Source: Paucisalibacillus globulus (lineage in GTDB: Bacteria; Bacillota; Bacilli; Bacillales; Amphibacillaceae). From it: DNA of 64,000 nt. The notes beneath the pieces are model-generated. The model did not search any database and was not told the origin of the DNA. It worked only from the letters and a program-made list of their open reading frames with translations. Shown here piece after piece: positions 8,909 through 17,068 of this stretch. Where the stretch lies: contig NZ_LT855395.1 in the NCBI RefSeq assembly GCF_900184735.1, positions 62,001 to 126,000 of the forward strand, read 5' to 3'. The position numbers were made by a program, and so were the translations under genes. The first letter of the stretch is position 1; every line of letters starts with the position of its first letter.

Positions 8909-8966
8909 TCGTGTGGAAAAAGTAGAAAAGAGCTTCTATGTAGATAAAAGCATGGCACTTATTTGA
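8826..8966 (+). pseudogene. Orphan C-terminal coding remnant
   Basis: A forward frame without a start codon reads through TLKVPLENNEQEFLVFD and RVEKVEKSFYVDKSMAL to a TGA at 8964-8966. Its composition is convincingly protein-like, and it lies directly after the scrambled stretch. It may be the displaced 3' end of the gene that starts at 8277. This rests on reading-frame character only. Confidence 0.3.
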
Positions 8967-9037
8967 CTACTCCACAAACAACAATTATTCTTTTCTCTGT
9001 GTATTCTAGCAAAGCAAATTTAGTAATGGCATCTTTA

Positions 9038-9096
9038 GTAAAAATAAAAAAACCACAACAACATATCGAAATAACCCCCGACATGTATTGTGGTTT
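9038..9096 (-). terminator. Terminator of the deoD-MFS unit
   Basis: AAACCACAA (9050-9058) pairs perfectly with TTGTGGTTT (9088-9096). An inner CATATCG/CGACATG stem lies between, and the leftward transcript ends in a U-rich run (complement of 9038-9050). Its sequence is clearly related to the hairpin in the glpD leader (26870-26925). Confidence 0.8.
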
Positions 9097-9118
9097 CCCA
9101 ATCTCCATCAATAATCTA

Positions 9119-10453
9119 TTAATTCTCGCTCAATCTTCTTCCTAAAATCCAATACATAAGTAAAGCAAATAATGCAACGATAGATAGAACAAATAATACG
9201 ACCTGATACGAAACTGAATCAATCATTGCTGCTGTATAAGCAATACCAATAGATGCAGCGACATTTAATATTAAATTATAAAATCCAATCGCAGTTCCTA
9301 CTTTTTCTTTAGGCGTTGTTCTCACACAAGAATCTAACATCGGCGCATACATTAAGGCAAATGAGCCGGAAAATAGAATCATAGAGATAACAAATATAAC
9401 AACGGAACTTTCTACAAATAGTCCTGGTAATATTAAGCTAGTTGCAATCGCTATCATTGCGATGAAAATTGTTTGCTTACTACTTAATTTATTAGCAACT
9501 TTTCCAGACAGTGCACCGATAATAACGGCTGAAATGTACCCTGGAATTAATAATAAGGAAATGGTGTCTAATTTTAACCCATATAAATCTTCTAGTAAAA
9601 ATGGAAATAAGAAGATATACCCTAATTGAACCGTGTAAATGATAAAAGCTACGGTGAGAATCGAAACAAAATTTCTATTCTTAAAGAAGTCAATTCCAAT
9701 TAGTGCTTTCGAACTCTTGCCAATATACATAATAAACAGTACCACTGCTATAAATAATACGACGATACTAACCCAGTTGAAATTAGTAATGTATAACATC
9801 ACAGATGTAGCAATAACAGCAATTAAGAATAACCCGATGATGTCTACATGACTCTTCCTCGCTGCTTCTTTAGGTAGATATTTTAAGATAAATGGCAGAA
9901 TCAAAATCGTAAGCAACGGAATTAAAAATAAGGTTGTCCAGTGTAAATGGGTTGAAACATATCCACCTGTTACTGCCCCAACCACTAAAGAAAGGGAGTA
10001 ACTACTTGTACTAAATCCTAAGAACTTCTTTTGTTCTGCTTTTGGCATATGCTTCGTAACGTAAATAACGTATAAAGTCTCTGCTGAAGCCAAACCAGCT
10101 GTTTGTATGATTCGCGAAATCAGAATCATAGAAAAAGAATCTTGGAATAGATAACCCATGATAGACCCAGCAATGATGAAAACAATTCCTAGACTTAAAA
10201 GTGTCCGTATACTGATGGTGTCCGCTAAAGATGCATACACCACAGCTCCAATACCGATGATGAGTCCAGCTAATGTTGCTTGCCAACTAACAGTTGATGC
10301 TGATATACCAAGATCATTAGCCATCTCCACCGAAATTAATTTAAACGAATTATCAATAATTAATGCAAATACAAAGAAAAATAAAATGACCGGTACGGCC
10401 TTTTTGACATTATGACCTTGTTGTCCTTCTAATCCTCCACTAATTGCTGTCAT
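9119..10453 (-). CDS. MFS transporter, candidate nucleoside or drug permease
   Basis: A 444-residue polytopic membrane protein with about 12-14 predicted helices. A family-type loop follows helix 2 (YASLADTISIRTLLSLG), and the halves are joined near residues 195-225. Overall it resembles the TetL/DHA2-like MFS drug:proton antiporters. The ATG follows GGAGAG. It lies 65 bases downstream of deoD and shares its terminator, so it is probably co-transcribed. That context suggests nucleoside or nucleobase traffic, but the sequence alone does not fix the substrate. Confidence 0.82.
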   Translation of the reverse strand: MTAISGGLEGQQGHNVKKAVPVILFFFVFALIIDNSFKLISVEMANDLGISASTVSWQATLAGLIIGIGAVVYASLADTISIRTLLSLGIVFIIAGSIMGYLFQDSFSMILISRIIQTAGLASAETLYVIYVTKHMPKAEQKKFLGFSTSSYSLSLVVGAVTGGYVSTHLHWTTLFLIPLLTILILPFILKYLPKEAARKSHVDIIGLFLIAVIATSVMLYITNFNWVSIVVLFIAVVLFIMYIGKSSKALIGIDFFKNRNFVSILTVAFIIYTVQLGYIFLFPFLLEDLYGLKLDTISLLLIPGYISAVIIGALSGKVANKLSSKQTIFIAMIAIATSLILPGLFVESSVVIFVISMILFSGSFALMYAPMLDSCVRTTPKEKVGTAIGFYNLILNVAASIGIAYTAAMIDSVSYQVVLFVLSIVALFALLMYWILGRRLSEN

Positions 10454-10489
10454 ATTCCCTGCTCTCCTTCTGATTACAAATTTATGAAA

Positions 10490-10512
10490 CGAAGCGCCTC
10501 GTCAGCGCTTCG
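10490..10512 (-). terminator. Intra-operon hairpin after deoD
   Basis: CGAAGCGC (10490-10497) and GCGCTTCG (10505-10512) form a perfect 8-bp stem seven bases past the deoD stop. No good U-run follows. It is more likely to lower downstream expression or stabilise the deoD message than to terminate fully. Confidence 0.5.
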
Positions 10513-10518
10513 CCTAGA

Positions 10519-11238
10519 TTAAGCAAGCTCTAAAGCAATTTCCATCATTTTGGTAAATGAAGTTTGTCTTTCTTCTTGCGTCGTTTGTTCATTTTTGAAG
10601 ATGTGATCACTAATTGTTAAAATACAAAGCGCATTAACACCAGCTCTTGCAGCATTTTGATAAAGTGCAGCAGATTCCATTTCTGCACATAGAACCCCCA
10701 TCTCACTCCACTTGTTCATTGCCGTTTCATCCGCATTATAGAACACGTCACTAGAAAGAACATTACCTACACGTACCGGTTGATTTTTCGCATCTGCTAC
10801 TTTCTTCGCTTTTTCTAATAACTCGAATGAAGCTGTAACAGAATAGTTTCCTGGTAAGTGGAATTGTTGTCCATAATTAGAATCTGTTGATGAACCCATT
10901 GCAAAGACGATGTCATATAAATTCAAGTCATCTTGGATGGAGCCTGCAGATCCAATACGAATTAAGTTTTTCACGCCAAATACATTAATTAATTCCCAAG
11001 AGTAAATCCCCATACTTGGAGCACCCATACCGGTACCCATCACCGAAATACGCTTACCCTTATACGTACCAGTAAACCCTAACATTCCACGAACTTCGTT
11101 GAATTGAACAACATCTTCTAAATAAGTTTCCGCAATAAACTTGGCACGTAATGGATCCCCTGGTAATAAAATCGTTTCCGCAATTTCTGCTCCATTTGGT
11201 TTAATATGTGGTGTTTCTTTGTATACTGTTGAACTCAT
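10519..11238 (-). CDS. deoD: Purine nucleoside phosphorylase, DeoD type
   Basis: A 239-residue trimeric/hexameric-type PNP that splits purine (deoxy)nucleosides with phosphate to the base and (deoxy)ribose-1-phosphate. Clear signatures are the LLPGDPLRAKFIAE phosphate-binding start, GMGAPSMGIYSWELI, RIGSAGSIQ, the substrate-binding AEMESAALY motif and the catalytic aspartate in ISDHI. The length is standard. The ATG follows GAGGAGAG. It is placed between a GntR regulator and an MFS transporter, which suggests a nucleoside utilisation unit controlled by that regulator. Confidence 0.96.
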   Translation of the reverse strand: MSSTVYKETPHIKPNGAEIAETILLPGDPLRAKFIAETYLEDVVQFNEVRGMLGFTGTYKGKRISVMGTGMGAPSMGIYSWELINVFGVKNLIRIGSAGSIQDDLNLYDIVFAMGSSTDSNYGQQFHLPGNYSVTASFELLEKAKKVADAKNQPVRVGNVLSSDVFYNADETAMNKWSEMGVLCAEMESAALYQNAARAGVNALCILTISDHIFKNEQTTQEERQTSFTKMMEIALELA

Positions 11239-11299
11239 GTTATAACTCTCCTCGTAAGTGATTTATTTGTCTATCAAAATTCCAAGTCGTTATATCGAA

Positions 11300-11358
11300 G
11301 TAACCATGGTTACGTTTACATTTTGTACAAAACACTTCTCTATAACACTTGTATACAA
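11300..11358 (-). promoter_or_regulatory. Palindromic operator cluster ahead of deoD
   Basis: Three perfect palindromes lie 60-120 bases upstream of the deoD start: GTAACCATGGTTAC (11300-11313), TTTTGTACAAAA (11321-11332) and TTGTATACAA (11349-11358). The last two fit the GT-n-AC dyads bound by GntR-family repressors, and such a regulator is encoded next door. A further TTGTAT/TTGTATAA pair lies at 11367-11386. I infer that they are operators for the GntR protein. Confidence 0.5.
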
Positions 11359-11552
11359 CATCCAACTTGTATTAAACGTTGTATAATTGGTATGAATTTA
11401 TAATACCACATGATTTTAATTCTATCAATCACAAATCTCTTAAACTTAAAATTTATATCGAAAAATGTAGTATTAAAAGAATCTAACAACAAAATAAAAA
11501 GGAAGCAAAACCTTCCAGCAAAGGCTTTACTTCCATTTATCACGAACAGAAA

Positions 11553-12284
11553 CTATTTAGTTGCATTTATTTTTAGAAGACTGAATTCTACAGGTATATA
11601 AAATTTATTGTAAGCGATGGGGTATTTATCATTTCTATACAAGCTTTCTAAGATCAAATCACATTTTTCCCCACCTATAATCGTGTGCTTTTGTGTGGAT
11701 GAATTAACAGATGTAGAATGCTTTATCTCCAATGTGGCTGTATTTGCTAGTTCATAGATTTCACCTTCAAGCATGTTTAGTAACTGCTTTTCATTATGCA
11801 GGTCTATGTTCAATTCTGTGACCGCTTCTATCGCCATAAATGTAAACGCATAGGCAACAATATTACCATTGCTTTTATACCAGCGTTCAATAGCTACAAC
11901 TGCCGCTGCCTTTCTATTTAAGACTTGCCGAGTATAATCACTTTCTAAGTCTAATCTAAATTCTATTTCCACATCATCGATTTTTTCCGAATGACACTTT
12001 TCAATGGGATTACCAATTTTCTCCAAACCAGCAGTCATATTTTTGGGTTGTGGGTTTGTAATAAAATTGCCTTTTCCCTGGATACTCTTAATTAACCCAT
12101 CATCCTGTAAAAGTGATATCGCCTGTCTTAGTGTCACCCTACTCACACCTAATGATTTGGCTAACTCGTTTTCCGTAGGCAATTTACTATTTCTCGGAAA
12201 ATTTCCGTCTATAATTTGTTTATACAATTGATCATATACATTGATATATAAAGGTTTTTTACCTTTAGGATCATTTTCTAGCAT
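11553..12284 (-). CDS. GntR-family regulator, HutC/UTRA subfamily
   Basis: A 243-residue repressor-type protein. Residues 10-76 form the winged helix (PLYINVYDQLYKQII, KLPTENELAKSLGVSRVTLR, QGKGNFI), which is a textbook GntR DNA-binding domain. Residues 90-240 form a UTRA ligand-binding domain with the ERWYKSNG and YNKFYIPVEF stretches. Its gene lies about 310 bases upstream of deoD on the same strand. The ligand is probably a nucleoside, sugar phosphate or similar, by context only. Confidence 0.9.
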   Translation of the reverse strand: MLENDPKGKKPLYINVYDQLYKQIIDGNFPRNSKLPTENELAKSLGVSRVTLRQAISLLQDDGLIKSIQGKGNFITNPQPKNMTAGLEKIGNPIEKCHSEKIDDVEIEFRLDLESDYTRQVLNRKAAAVVAIERWYKSNGNIVAYAFTFMAIEAVTELNIDLHNEKQLLNMLEGEIYELANTATLEIKHSTSVNSSTQKHTIIGGEKCDLILESLYRNDKYPIAYNKFYIPVEFSLLKINATK

Positions 12285-12347
12285 AGGTCACCATCTCACA
12301 TTACTTGTTTTGCATTTTTCAATTCTTATCTTGGTTTGTCTATATGT

Positions 12348-12356
12348 ATTATAGCA
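12348..12356 (-). promoter_or_regulatory. Extended -10 promoter of the GntR gene
   Basis: Read leftward, TGCTATAAT is an extended -10 (TGN-TATAAT) about 65 bases ahead of the GntR start. The -35 region is weak, as is common with extended -10 promoters. The remaining bases to 12620 show no gene that I can support. Confidence 0.5.
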
Positions 12357-12620
12357 TGAACACGAATACAATCATCAAAAAACTCTTTATACACTAGAAT
12401 AAATGAGGTTGTGACACCAGAGTGTTTGGATAGTTCTCTGACTCTAATTAAATAACTTCCGAGTGCGTTTTCGAATAACTTGTTCTCTTCTAACTAATAT
12501 GGAATCCACTTCCAATGACTGGCCCCGTATATAACGCTCTTATTTTACATTACTAAAGATCTATTATGTATTATGTTGGATAAACTATATTCTAGGACCG
12601 TTATTTTGTGTAAAAACACG

Positions 12621-13382
12621 TTAAAATAACCCCAATATTTTCCTCCTAACAAGCTGTGGTTCATTACGATACACGTCTTTTCCTGCAATAAGCATCTCCG
12701 CATTTTCCATAAACATATAGAAAATCTCGTTACCATACCTCTTACGAATTAATAAATAGGCTTCCTGCAATGCAAAGCCCCTCGAATTCGTATTATGGGC
12801 ATCTGAAGCAATAAAATGAGTTAGATTGTTATCAATTAATTGATGGGATAGTTTTTGAATGGCCTTCCCAAACTTTCCTATTATACTTGCTGCAGTTACC
12901 TGAGTGAGTGAACCTTTTTGAACAAGATTATATAGAATGGAAGGTTGCTCGGCAATTTGAAGGTTACGTTCCGGATGAGCAATAATTGGAATGTACCCAG
13001 CTATTTGAATATCAAAGAGTATTTGCTCAGCATAACAAGGAACTTCTCTTGGTGGTAATTCAATAAGGACATACTTAGTGCTATTTAGAGTTGCTATGTC
13101 GCCTGATTTTACTTCTGTCATTATATCACTATTAAGTCTAGTCTCCTGACCTACAAGTACAGTTAAAGGTATATTTTCAATCTTTAATTGATTATTCAAC
13201 TTACTAACATGTATGTCAATATCATTTTTTAAATTTATAAATCTTCCATTTTGATGATGTGGTGTTGCAATGATCGTATTAATTCCTTTACTAACGGCAT
13301 CTTGGGCCATTACAAGACTGTCCATCATTGTTTTTGGACCATCATCAATTCCAGGTAGTATATGGTTATGGATATCAATCAT
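12621..13382 (-). CDS. CpsB/YwqE-type tyrosine phosphatase
   Basis: A 253-residue PHP-fold manganese-dependent phosphatase. The metal-binding signatures are visible: MIDIHNHILPGIDDG at the N-terminus, ATPHH near residue 40, IAHPERN near 140 and ASDAHN near 195. In firmicutes these enzymes dephosphorylate bacterial tyrosine kinases and their substrates, such as UDP-sugar dehydrogenases, in capsule synthesis. No kinase or modulator gene (ywqC/ywqD type) is adjacent, so this copy is separated from its usual operon. The gap upstream (13383-13639) shows nothing else that I can support. Confidence 0.9.
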   Translation of the reverse strand: MIDIHNHILPGIDDGPKTMMDSLVMAQDAVSKGINTIIATPHHQNGRFINLKNDIDIHVSKLNNQLKIENIPLTVLVGQETRLNSDIMTEVKSGDIATLNSTKYVLIELPPREVPCYAEQILFDIQIAGYIPIIAHPERNLQIAEQPSILYNLVQKGSLTQVTAASIIGKFGKAIQKLSHQLIDNNLTHFIASDAHNTNSRGFALQEAYLLIRKRYGNEIFYMFMENAEMLIAGKDVYRNEPQLVRRKILGLF

Positions 13383-13639
13383 ATTCTCACTTCCAATCTA
13401 TTAGAAATTAATATTGTTACTAAAACAGATTAGTACAAATATTAGTGTTATGACACAAACACATACAAAGAACTTTGCATCTAATTTAGTCAGACTAATA
13501 TTTGAAGGAATTTAGTGAGCCTTCACAAATGGAGGATACATCAGAGGGTTTATCACTAGTTTCAGGTAATTTACTTTAATTATATGACGTTAGGGCATTT
13601 ATAATTAATGTCCTTAAGCCATATTATTTGGGTTAGAAT

Positions 13640-13774
13640 TTAATTCATCATCTCCGGCAACGAATGAATCGACTCAATTAGCGTATTCAACTTCCCTTCA
13701 ATCCGGTGTAATAAATAAAACGTCACCGCTATCGGAATGCTGACTTCAGTTATGAGCGTTGAAGTAAACGCATA
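13640..13774 (-). pseudogene. yvrJ-like remnant without a start
   Basis: The frame ending at 13640 contains ITEVSIPIAVTFYLLHRIEG followed by KLNTLIESIHSLPEMMN. It is nearly the same as the intact YvrJ-type protein at 27036-27170 from its sixth residue onward. The N-terminal DNW-I segment, its start codon and its ribosome site are replaced by unrelated sequence that joins the repeat at 13775. Some open frame remains upstream but with no usable start. I read it as a truncated duplicate. Confidence 0.65.
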
Positions 13775-13903
13775 GGTAGCATTAAATTTTAATTTACTAC
13801 TTTTATTTGGTTTACTTCGAATAATAGATGAAGAAACATTTATATGGAAGAGCAAACTTGGACATTCGACAAGATGTGCCAAATATCGAGGAGTGACAGG
13901 CAC
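13775..13903. repeat. Long repeat copy 1 (partner at 27775-27909)
   Basis: From GGT-GCATTAAATTTTAATTT through to GAGTGACAGGCAC this stretch aligns with 27775-27909 in the same orientation, with scattered substitutions and small indels in the middle. Its right end is one copy of the 40-base dispersed element (TTCGAC to AGGCAC). Confidence 0.8.
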
Positions 13904-13920
13904 ACCTTCTCTCACGCAGC

Positions 13921-13960
13921 CAAAAATAAAAGCCGCGTGAGTTCCAAATACTCTCACGCG
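13921..13960 (-). terminator. Terminator of the MFS exporter gene
   Basis: CGCGTGAG (13953-13960 read leftward) pairs with CTCACGCG (13934-13941), followed by a U-rich tail (complement of 13921-13932). It lies about 50 bases past the stop of the exporter gene. Confidence 0.85.
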
Positions 13961-14007
13961 ACTCCATCTCCCTGGGGGGATCATATAAACTTCATTTATC
14001 TAAAAAG

Positions 14008-15279
14008 CTACGCATAGCTTTTATTTCCAGTCTCATAAAACCGAATCTTACGTACATCTTTATCAAAGAAGATAATCACACCAAACAATACAATCCAACC
14101 TCCGGCGAATATATATAGTATACTCGCTGAATACACATCAGCTAATAATCCGCCTAAAAGCGTAAACGCTGGGATAAATAAAGCTGATAAAGCTGCAGTT
14201 AAATTCATAACCCTCCCTCGATATTGATCTTCCACCAAGGTAATTAGTAATGATGAAAATGCAATATTGAAGATCGTCAGCATATAACTCAACATAAAGT
14301 AGATGGCCATTCCAATTAACTTGTTCGTTAACACGGCCAGGATGACAAACATGAACCCAGCTACTGTGACGGCAACTCCGAATAATAAGAAAGGCTTCAT
14401 TTTCTGTACAAGGTTCTTTGTGGTGAATCCTGCTATAATTCCAGCTGCCACACCAAACACATTGAACCATCCGAATGTAACGGCACTGCCATTATATTGT
14501 TCGCTAACTAATACGACGAATAATGGTCCTACAATCGATGCGATGTTCAGTAGCATTCCAAGCATAATCGTTTTAAATAATGGTCGATTTGCTTTAATGA
14601 TCACAAACGCTTCTTTAATTTCCTTCATATAAGAACTTTTCTTCTTTTCCTCTTGAGTTTGTGTAGCTTCTGGTTGTTCCGGTTGATCGTCTCTTTTTCG
14701 CTCCTGACTAGATAGATTAACTAGGAATGACAGGAGTAGACTTGCTAAGATATAGAGAACAGAGTGTGTTAACATCACACCCACAAATCCAATCAACGCG
14801 ATGACAAATCCACTAATGGCATTTCCCAATATCGTTGCAGCACTTGAGGTAGATGTAATATACCCATTCACATGAACGATTTTTTCCATTCCTACGATAC
14901 GAGGCAGTAATTTATTTTTCGCTGGTGCAATCAGAAACATCCCGACATCATGAATCAACAACCCAAGATAGACTAGAATTAGAAAGTAATCTGCTAGGAA
15001 GAAGTAGAACACAGAAAGTGACACTCCCACCACTGTCATTAAGAGAAAGCCGATCCGCATCGTTTGCTTCGGATTCTTTCGATCGGCGATGACTCCTAAG
15101 AAAGGGCCGATTAGAATTTGTGTGGTGAATGATAATGCAGTAATTAATGATGCTAATAACGCACTTTGCGATTCATGGTATACATACCAGAAAATTGTAA
15201 TATCGTAAATACTATCTGCCAAAGCAGTTAAAAATTGATTGGAAACGATAACGGACATATTTCGTTTTATTGAACTCAT
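14008..15279 (-). CDS. MFS exporter (MFS_3 type)
   Basis: A 423-residue, 12-helix transporter. The loop 2-3 motif appears as GVIADRKNPKQTMRIG, and there is a charged central loop (about residues 190-215, rich in Q, E and K) between two six-helix halves. The sequence resembles the MFS_3 group that includes macrolide and siderophore exporters. The start follows GGGGGA. It is divergently transcribed from the XRE-TPR regulator at 15597, with a shared 317-base intergenic region, so that regulator may control it. The substrate is unknown. Confidence 0.87.
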   Translation of the reverse strand: MSSIKRNMSVIVSNQFLTALADSIYDITIFWYVYHESQSALLASLITALSFTTQILIGPFLGVIADRKNPKQTMRIGFLLMTVVGVSLSVFYFFLADYFLILVYLGLLIHDVGMFLIAPAKNKLLPRIVGMEKIVHVNGYITSTSSAATILGNAISGFVIALIGFVGVMLTHSVLYILASLLLSFLVNLSSQERKRDDQPEQPEATQTQEEKKKSSYMKEIKEAFVIIKANRPLFKTIMLGMLLNIASIVGPLFVVLVSEQYNGSAVTFGWFNVFGVAAGIIAGFTTKNLVQKMKPFLLFGVAVTVAGFMFVILAVLTNKLIGMAIYFMLSYMLTIFNIAFSSLLITLVEDQYRGRVMNLTAALSALFIPAFTLLGGLLADVYSASILYIFAGGWIVLFGVIIFFDKDVRKIRFYETGNKSYA

Positions 15280-15349
15280 ATGAATCCCCCACTTAAGATA
15301 TCTACTACTTTTAAAGCTACCATTTCATTATTTTTTCTTAATCGTTTAC

Positions 15350-15596
15350 TTAACATCTCTTCACATCTCCGTATTGATGATCGAATTGATAGAGAGTTAG
15401 ACTATAATACACCCTTAACATTATGTAACATTTAAAATAAAATATAAAGTATGTTTACATTTGTTAATATCCTCTTAAAGTGATTTTACAATTACTTTAT
15501 AGCATTGTCAACACTTATTAACAAAATTAATAAAATACACATAATGTTAAAAATGTTAATAAAGTCTGTTATAATGAATTTAAAGGAGTTGAGATT
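15350..15596. promoter_or_regulatory. Divergent control region with TGTTAA repeats
   Basis: The AT-rich gap contains repeated TGTTAA/TTAACA hexamers, for example at 15417, near 15462, near 15518 and twice in the 15543-15562 stretch. A TATAAT box at about 15570 lies 20 bases ahead of the regulator's AAAGGAG site. The repeated hexamer is a plausible binding site for the XRE-TPR protein. This is inferred from repetition and position only. Confidence 0.4.
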
Positions 15597-16865
15597 ATGA
15601 GTAATCATGTATCTAATAGAATAAAAGAGCTCAGAATTGAAAAAGGGTTTACTCAGACCGAGTTAGCAGAAGGTATTATTACAAGAAGTTATCTCAGCCA
15701 AATAGAACGGGGATCTATAGAACCTTCTTATGAGGTGTTAATGAAACTTTCGGAAAAGTTAGGGGTGGATGTATCCGAATTAAATAAACGTCCATTAAAC
15801 AAAAACCTCATCCATGTTCAAATTAAAAAGGACATTAAATACGCAGAAAACAGTGTCCAAGAGGCAAAAATAGATCGGGCTGAGAAAATAATCGAGAATG
15901 CCACACTAAATGTTATGATTGAGGATATCGATACCAATGAACGCGGGGTATTATTCTGGGTAAAAGGAAGAATTGCAGAAGGTAAAGGGGAATATAAGAA
16001 AGCGATTGACTACTTTAATGAAAGTGTTTCCTACCTTGAAAATGGAACGCTGCATGAGAAAACAGTACGCTCCTTAACATCATTAGGGGATATGTATTCC
16101 ATCCTGGACCAGAAGGAAAAAGCACTCGAAGTACTTAATAAGGCATACAGATTGGCAATCCATGAACATATCGGTGGTACAACTCGCGTATCACTTCTTC
16201 TAGTGCTGGGAGTTTTACATGGTAAACTGAACGAATTATATTCAGCTATTAACTTCCTAACCCAAGCACTAGAATTAAACATATCATTAGATTCCTTCTA
16301 TAAGTTTGGACAAATACACATGGCGCTCGGCATTTGCTATATGCAGTTAGAAAACTATGCCCTTTCGATGAAATCCTTCGAACAGGCAAAGGAATTCTTC
16401 TCCTTAAAAGAGGATGAAGTCAACCAAGCAGGTGTTTACAATAACTTAGGAATCCTTTACAGAAAAGAAGGCGACTATGATACAGCCATTCAATTCTTTA
16501 AAGAATCCATTTTCATGTACAATAACCTGAACAACTCTAATCAACGAAACAATGTAGAGATCGAACTTGCCAAGACTTACTTTGAAAAAGGCGGACTGGA
16601 AGAAGCTAGGCGTGTATGTTTAGATGTTCTAGAATTAGCAAGCATAAACAAATATAAGTATGAAGCTTATATCATTCTAGGAGACATTGAGACAGAGAAT
16701 AATAACTTTTCGTTAGCGATTGAGTATTATAAAAATGCGCTAGCAGAGCTTGGGCCTAATCAGGAGAATGTTTATAAGAAGTTATTGGAAAAGCAGGCTA
16801 AGGTTTATCATAAGCTGGGTGATTATGAGAGGGCTTCTTCTTTGTTGTTGGATGCTGTTTCTTGA
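15597..16865 (+). CDS. XRE-TPR transcriptional regulator (RRNPP-like)
   Basis: A 422-residue protein. Residues 8-62 form an XRE helix-turn-helix (IKELRIEKGFTQTELAEGI and SYLSQIERG). The rest is about eight tetratricopeptide repeats, with typical G-x3-Y-x2-A-I-x2-F patterns such as GEYKKAIDYFNES, GDYDTAIQFFKES and LENYALSMKSFEQA. This architecture is that of the peptide-sensing RRNPP regulators (NprR, PlcR, Rgg relatives) and related stress regulators. No small secreted peptide gene follows; a terminator comes directly after the stop. It probably regulates itself and the divergent exporter. Confidence 0.88.
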   Translation: MSNHVSNRIKELRIEKGFTQTELAEGIITRSYLSQIERGSIEPSYEVLMKLSEKLGVDVSELNKRPLNKNLIHVQIKKDIKYAENSVQEAKIDRAEKIIENATLNVMIEDIDTNERGVLFWVKGRIAEGKGEYKKAIDYFNESVSYLENGTLHEKTVRSLTSLGDMYSILDQKEKALEVLNKAYRLAIHEHIGGTTRVSLLLVLGVLHGKLNELYSAINFLTQALELNISLDSFYKFGQIHMALGICYMQLENYALSMKSFEQAKEFFSLKEDEVNQAGVYNNLGILYRKEGDYDTAIQFFKESIFMYNNLNNSNQRNNVEIELAKTYFEKGGLEEARRVCLDVLELASINKYKYEAYIILGDIETENNNFSLAIEYYKNALAELGPNQENVYKKLLEKQAKVYHKLGDYERASSLLLDAVS

Positions 16866-16871
16866 TTTGGG

Positions 16872-16899
16872 GACGCGACTTGGGGTCGCGTCTTTTTTT
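16872..16899 (+). terminator. Terminator of the XRE-TPR regulator gene
   Basis: GACGCGAC (16872-16879) pairs with GTCGCGTC (16885-16892), followed by a run of T. It starts seven bases past the stop codon. Confidence 0.9.
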
Positions 16900-16967
16900 A
16901 TTTTATAATCGTTCGATATTAACAACATATCTAGCGACTCCCAAAATCCCCATGAGCACAGCTCTTC

Positions 16968-17007
16968 TTCGACAAATTTCACCAAATATCGGGGAGTGAC
17001 AGGCACC
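16968..17007. repeat. Dispersed 40-base element, copy 2
   Basis: TTCGACAA, then CCAAATATCGGGGAGTGACA and GGCACC match the elements ending at 13903, 27909 and 30337 in the same orientation. It lies between the regulator terminator and glpP. Confidence 0.75.
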
Positions 17008-17068
17008 TTCAAACCATGTATAATTTTATACAATATTGATATTAATCTGTGTTTTTGGGGGAATTGTT

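Noticed and set aside
12545-12736. A 63-codon reverse frame overlapping the YwqE-type gene
   Set aside because: It overlaps the end of a clear phosphatase in another frame, with no ribosome site.
13640-13984. A continuous 114-codon reverse frame
   Set aside because: It is a composite: the exporter terminator hairpin, the 40-base dispersed element, the long repeat and a startless yvrJ tail. I annotate those parts instead.
16866-17035. A pro-peptide gene for the XRE-TPR regulator
   Set aside because: No small frame with a ribosome site and signal peptide is present; only a terminator and the dispersed repeat.
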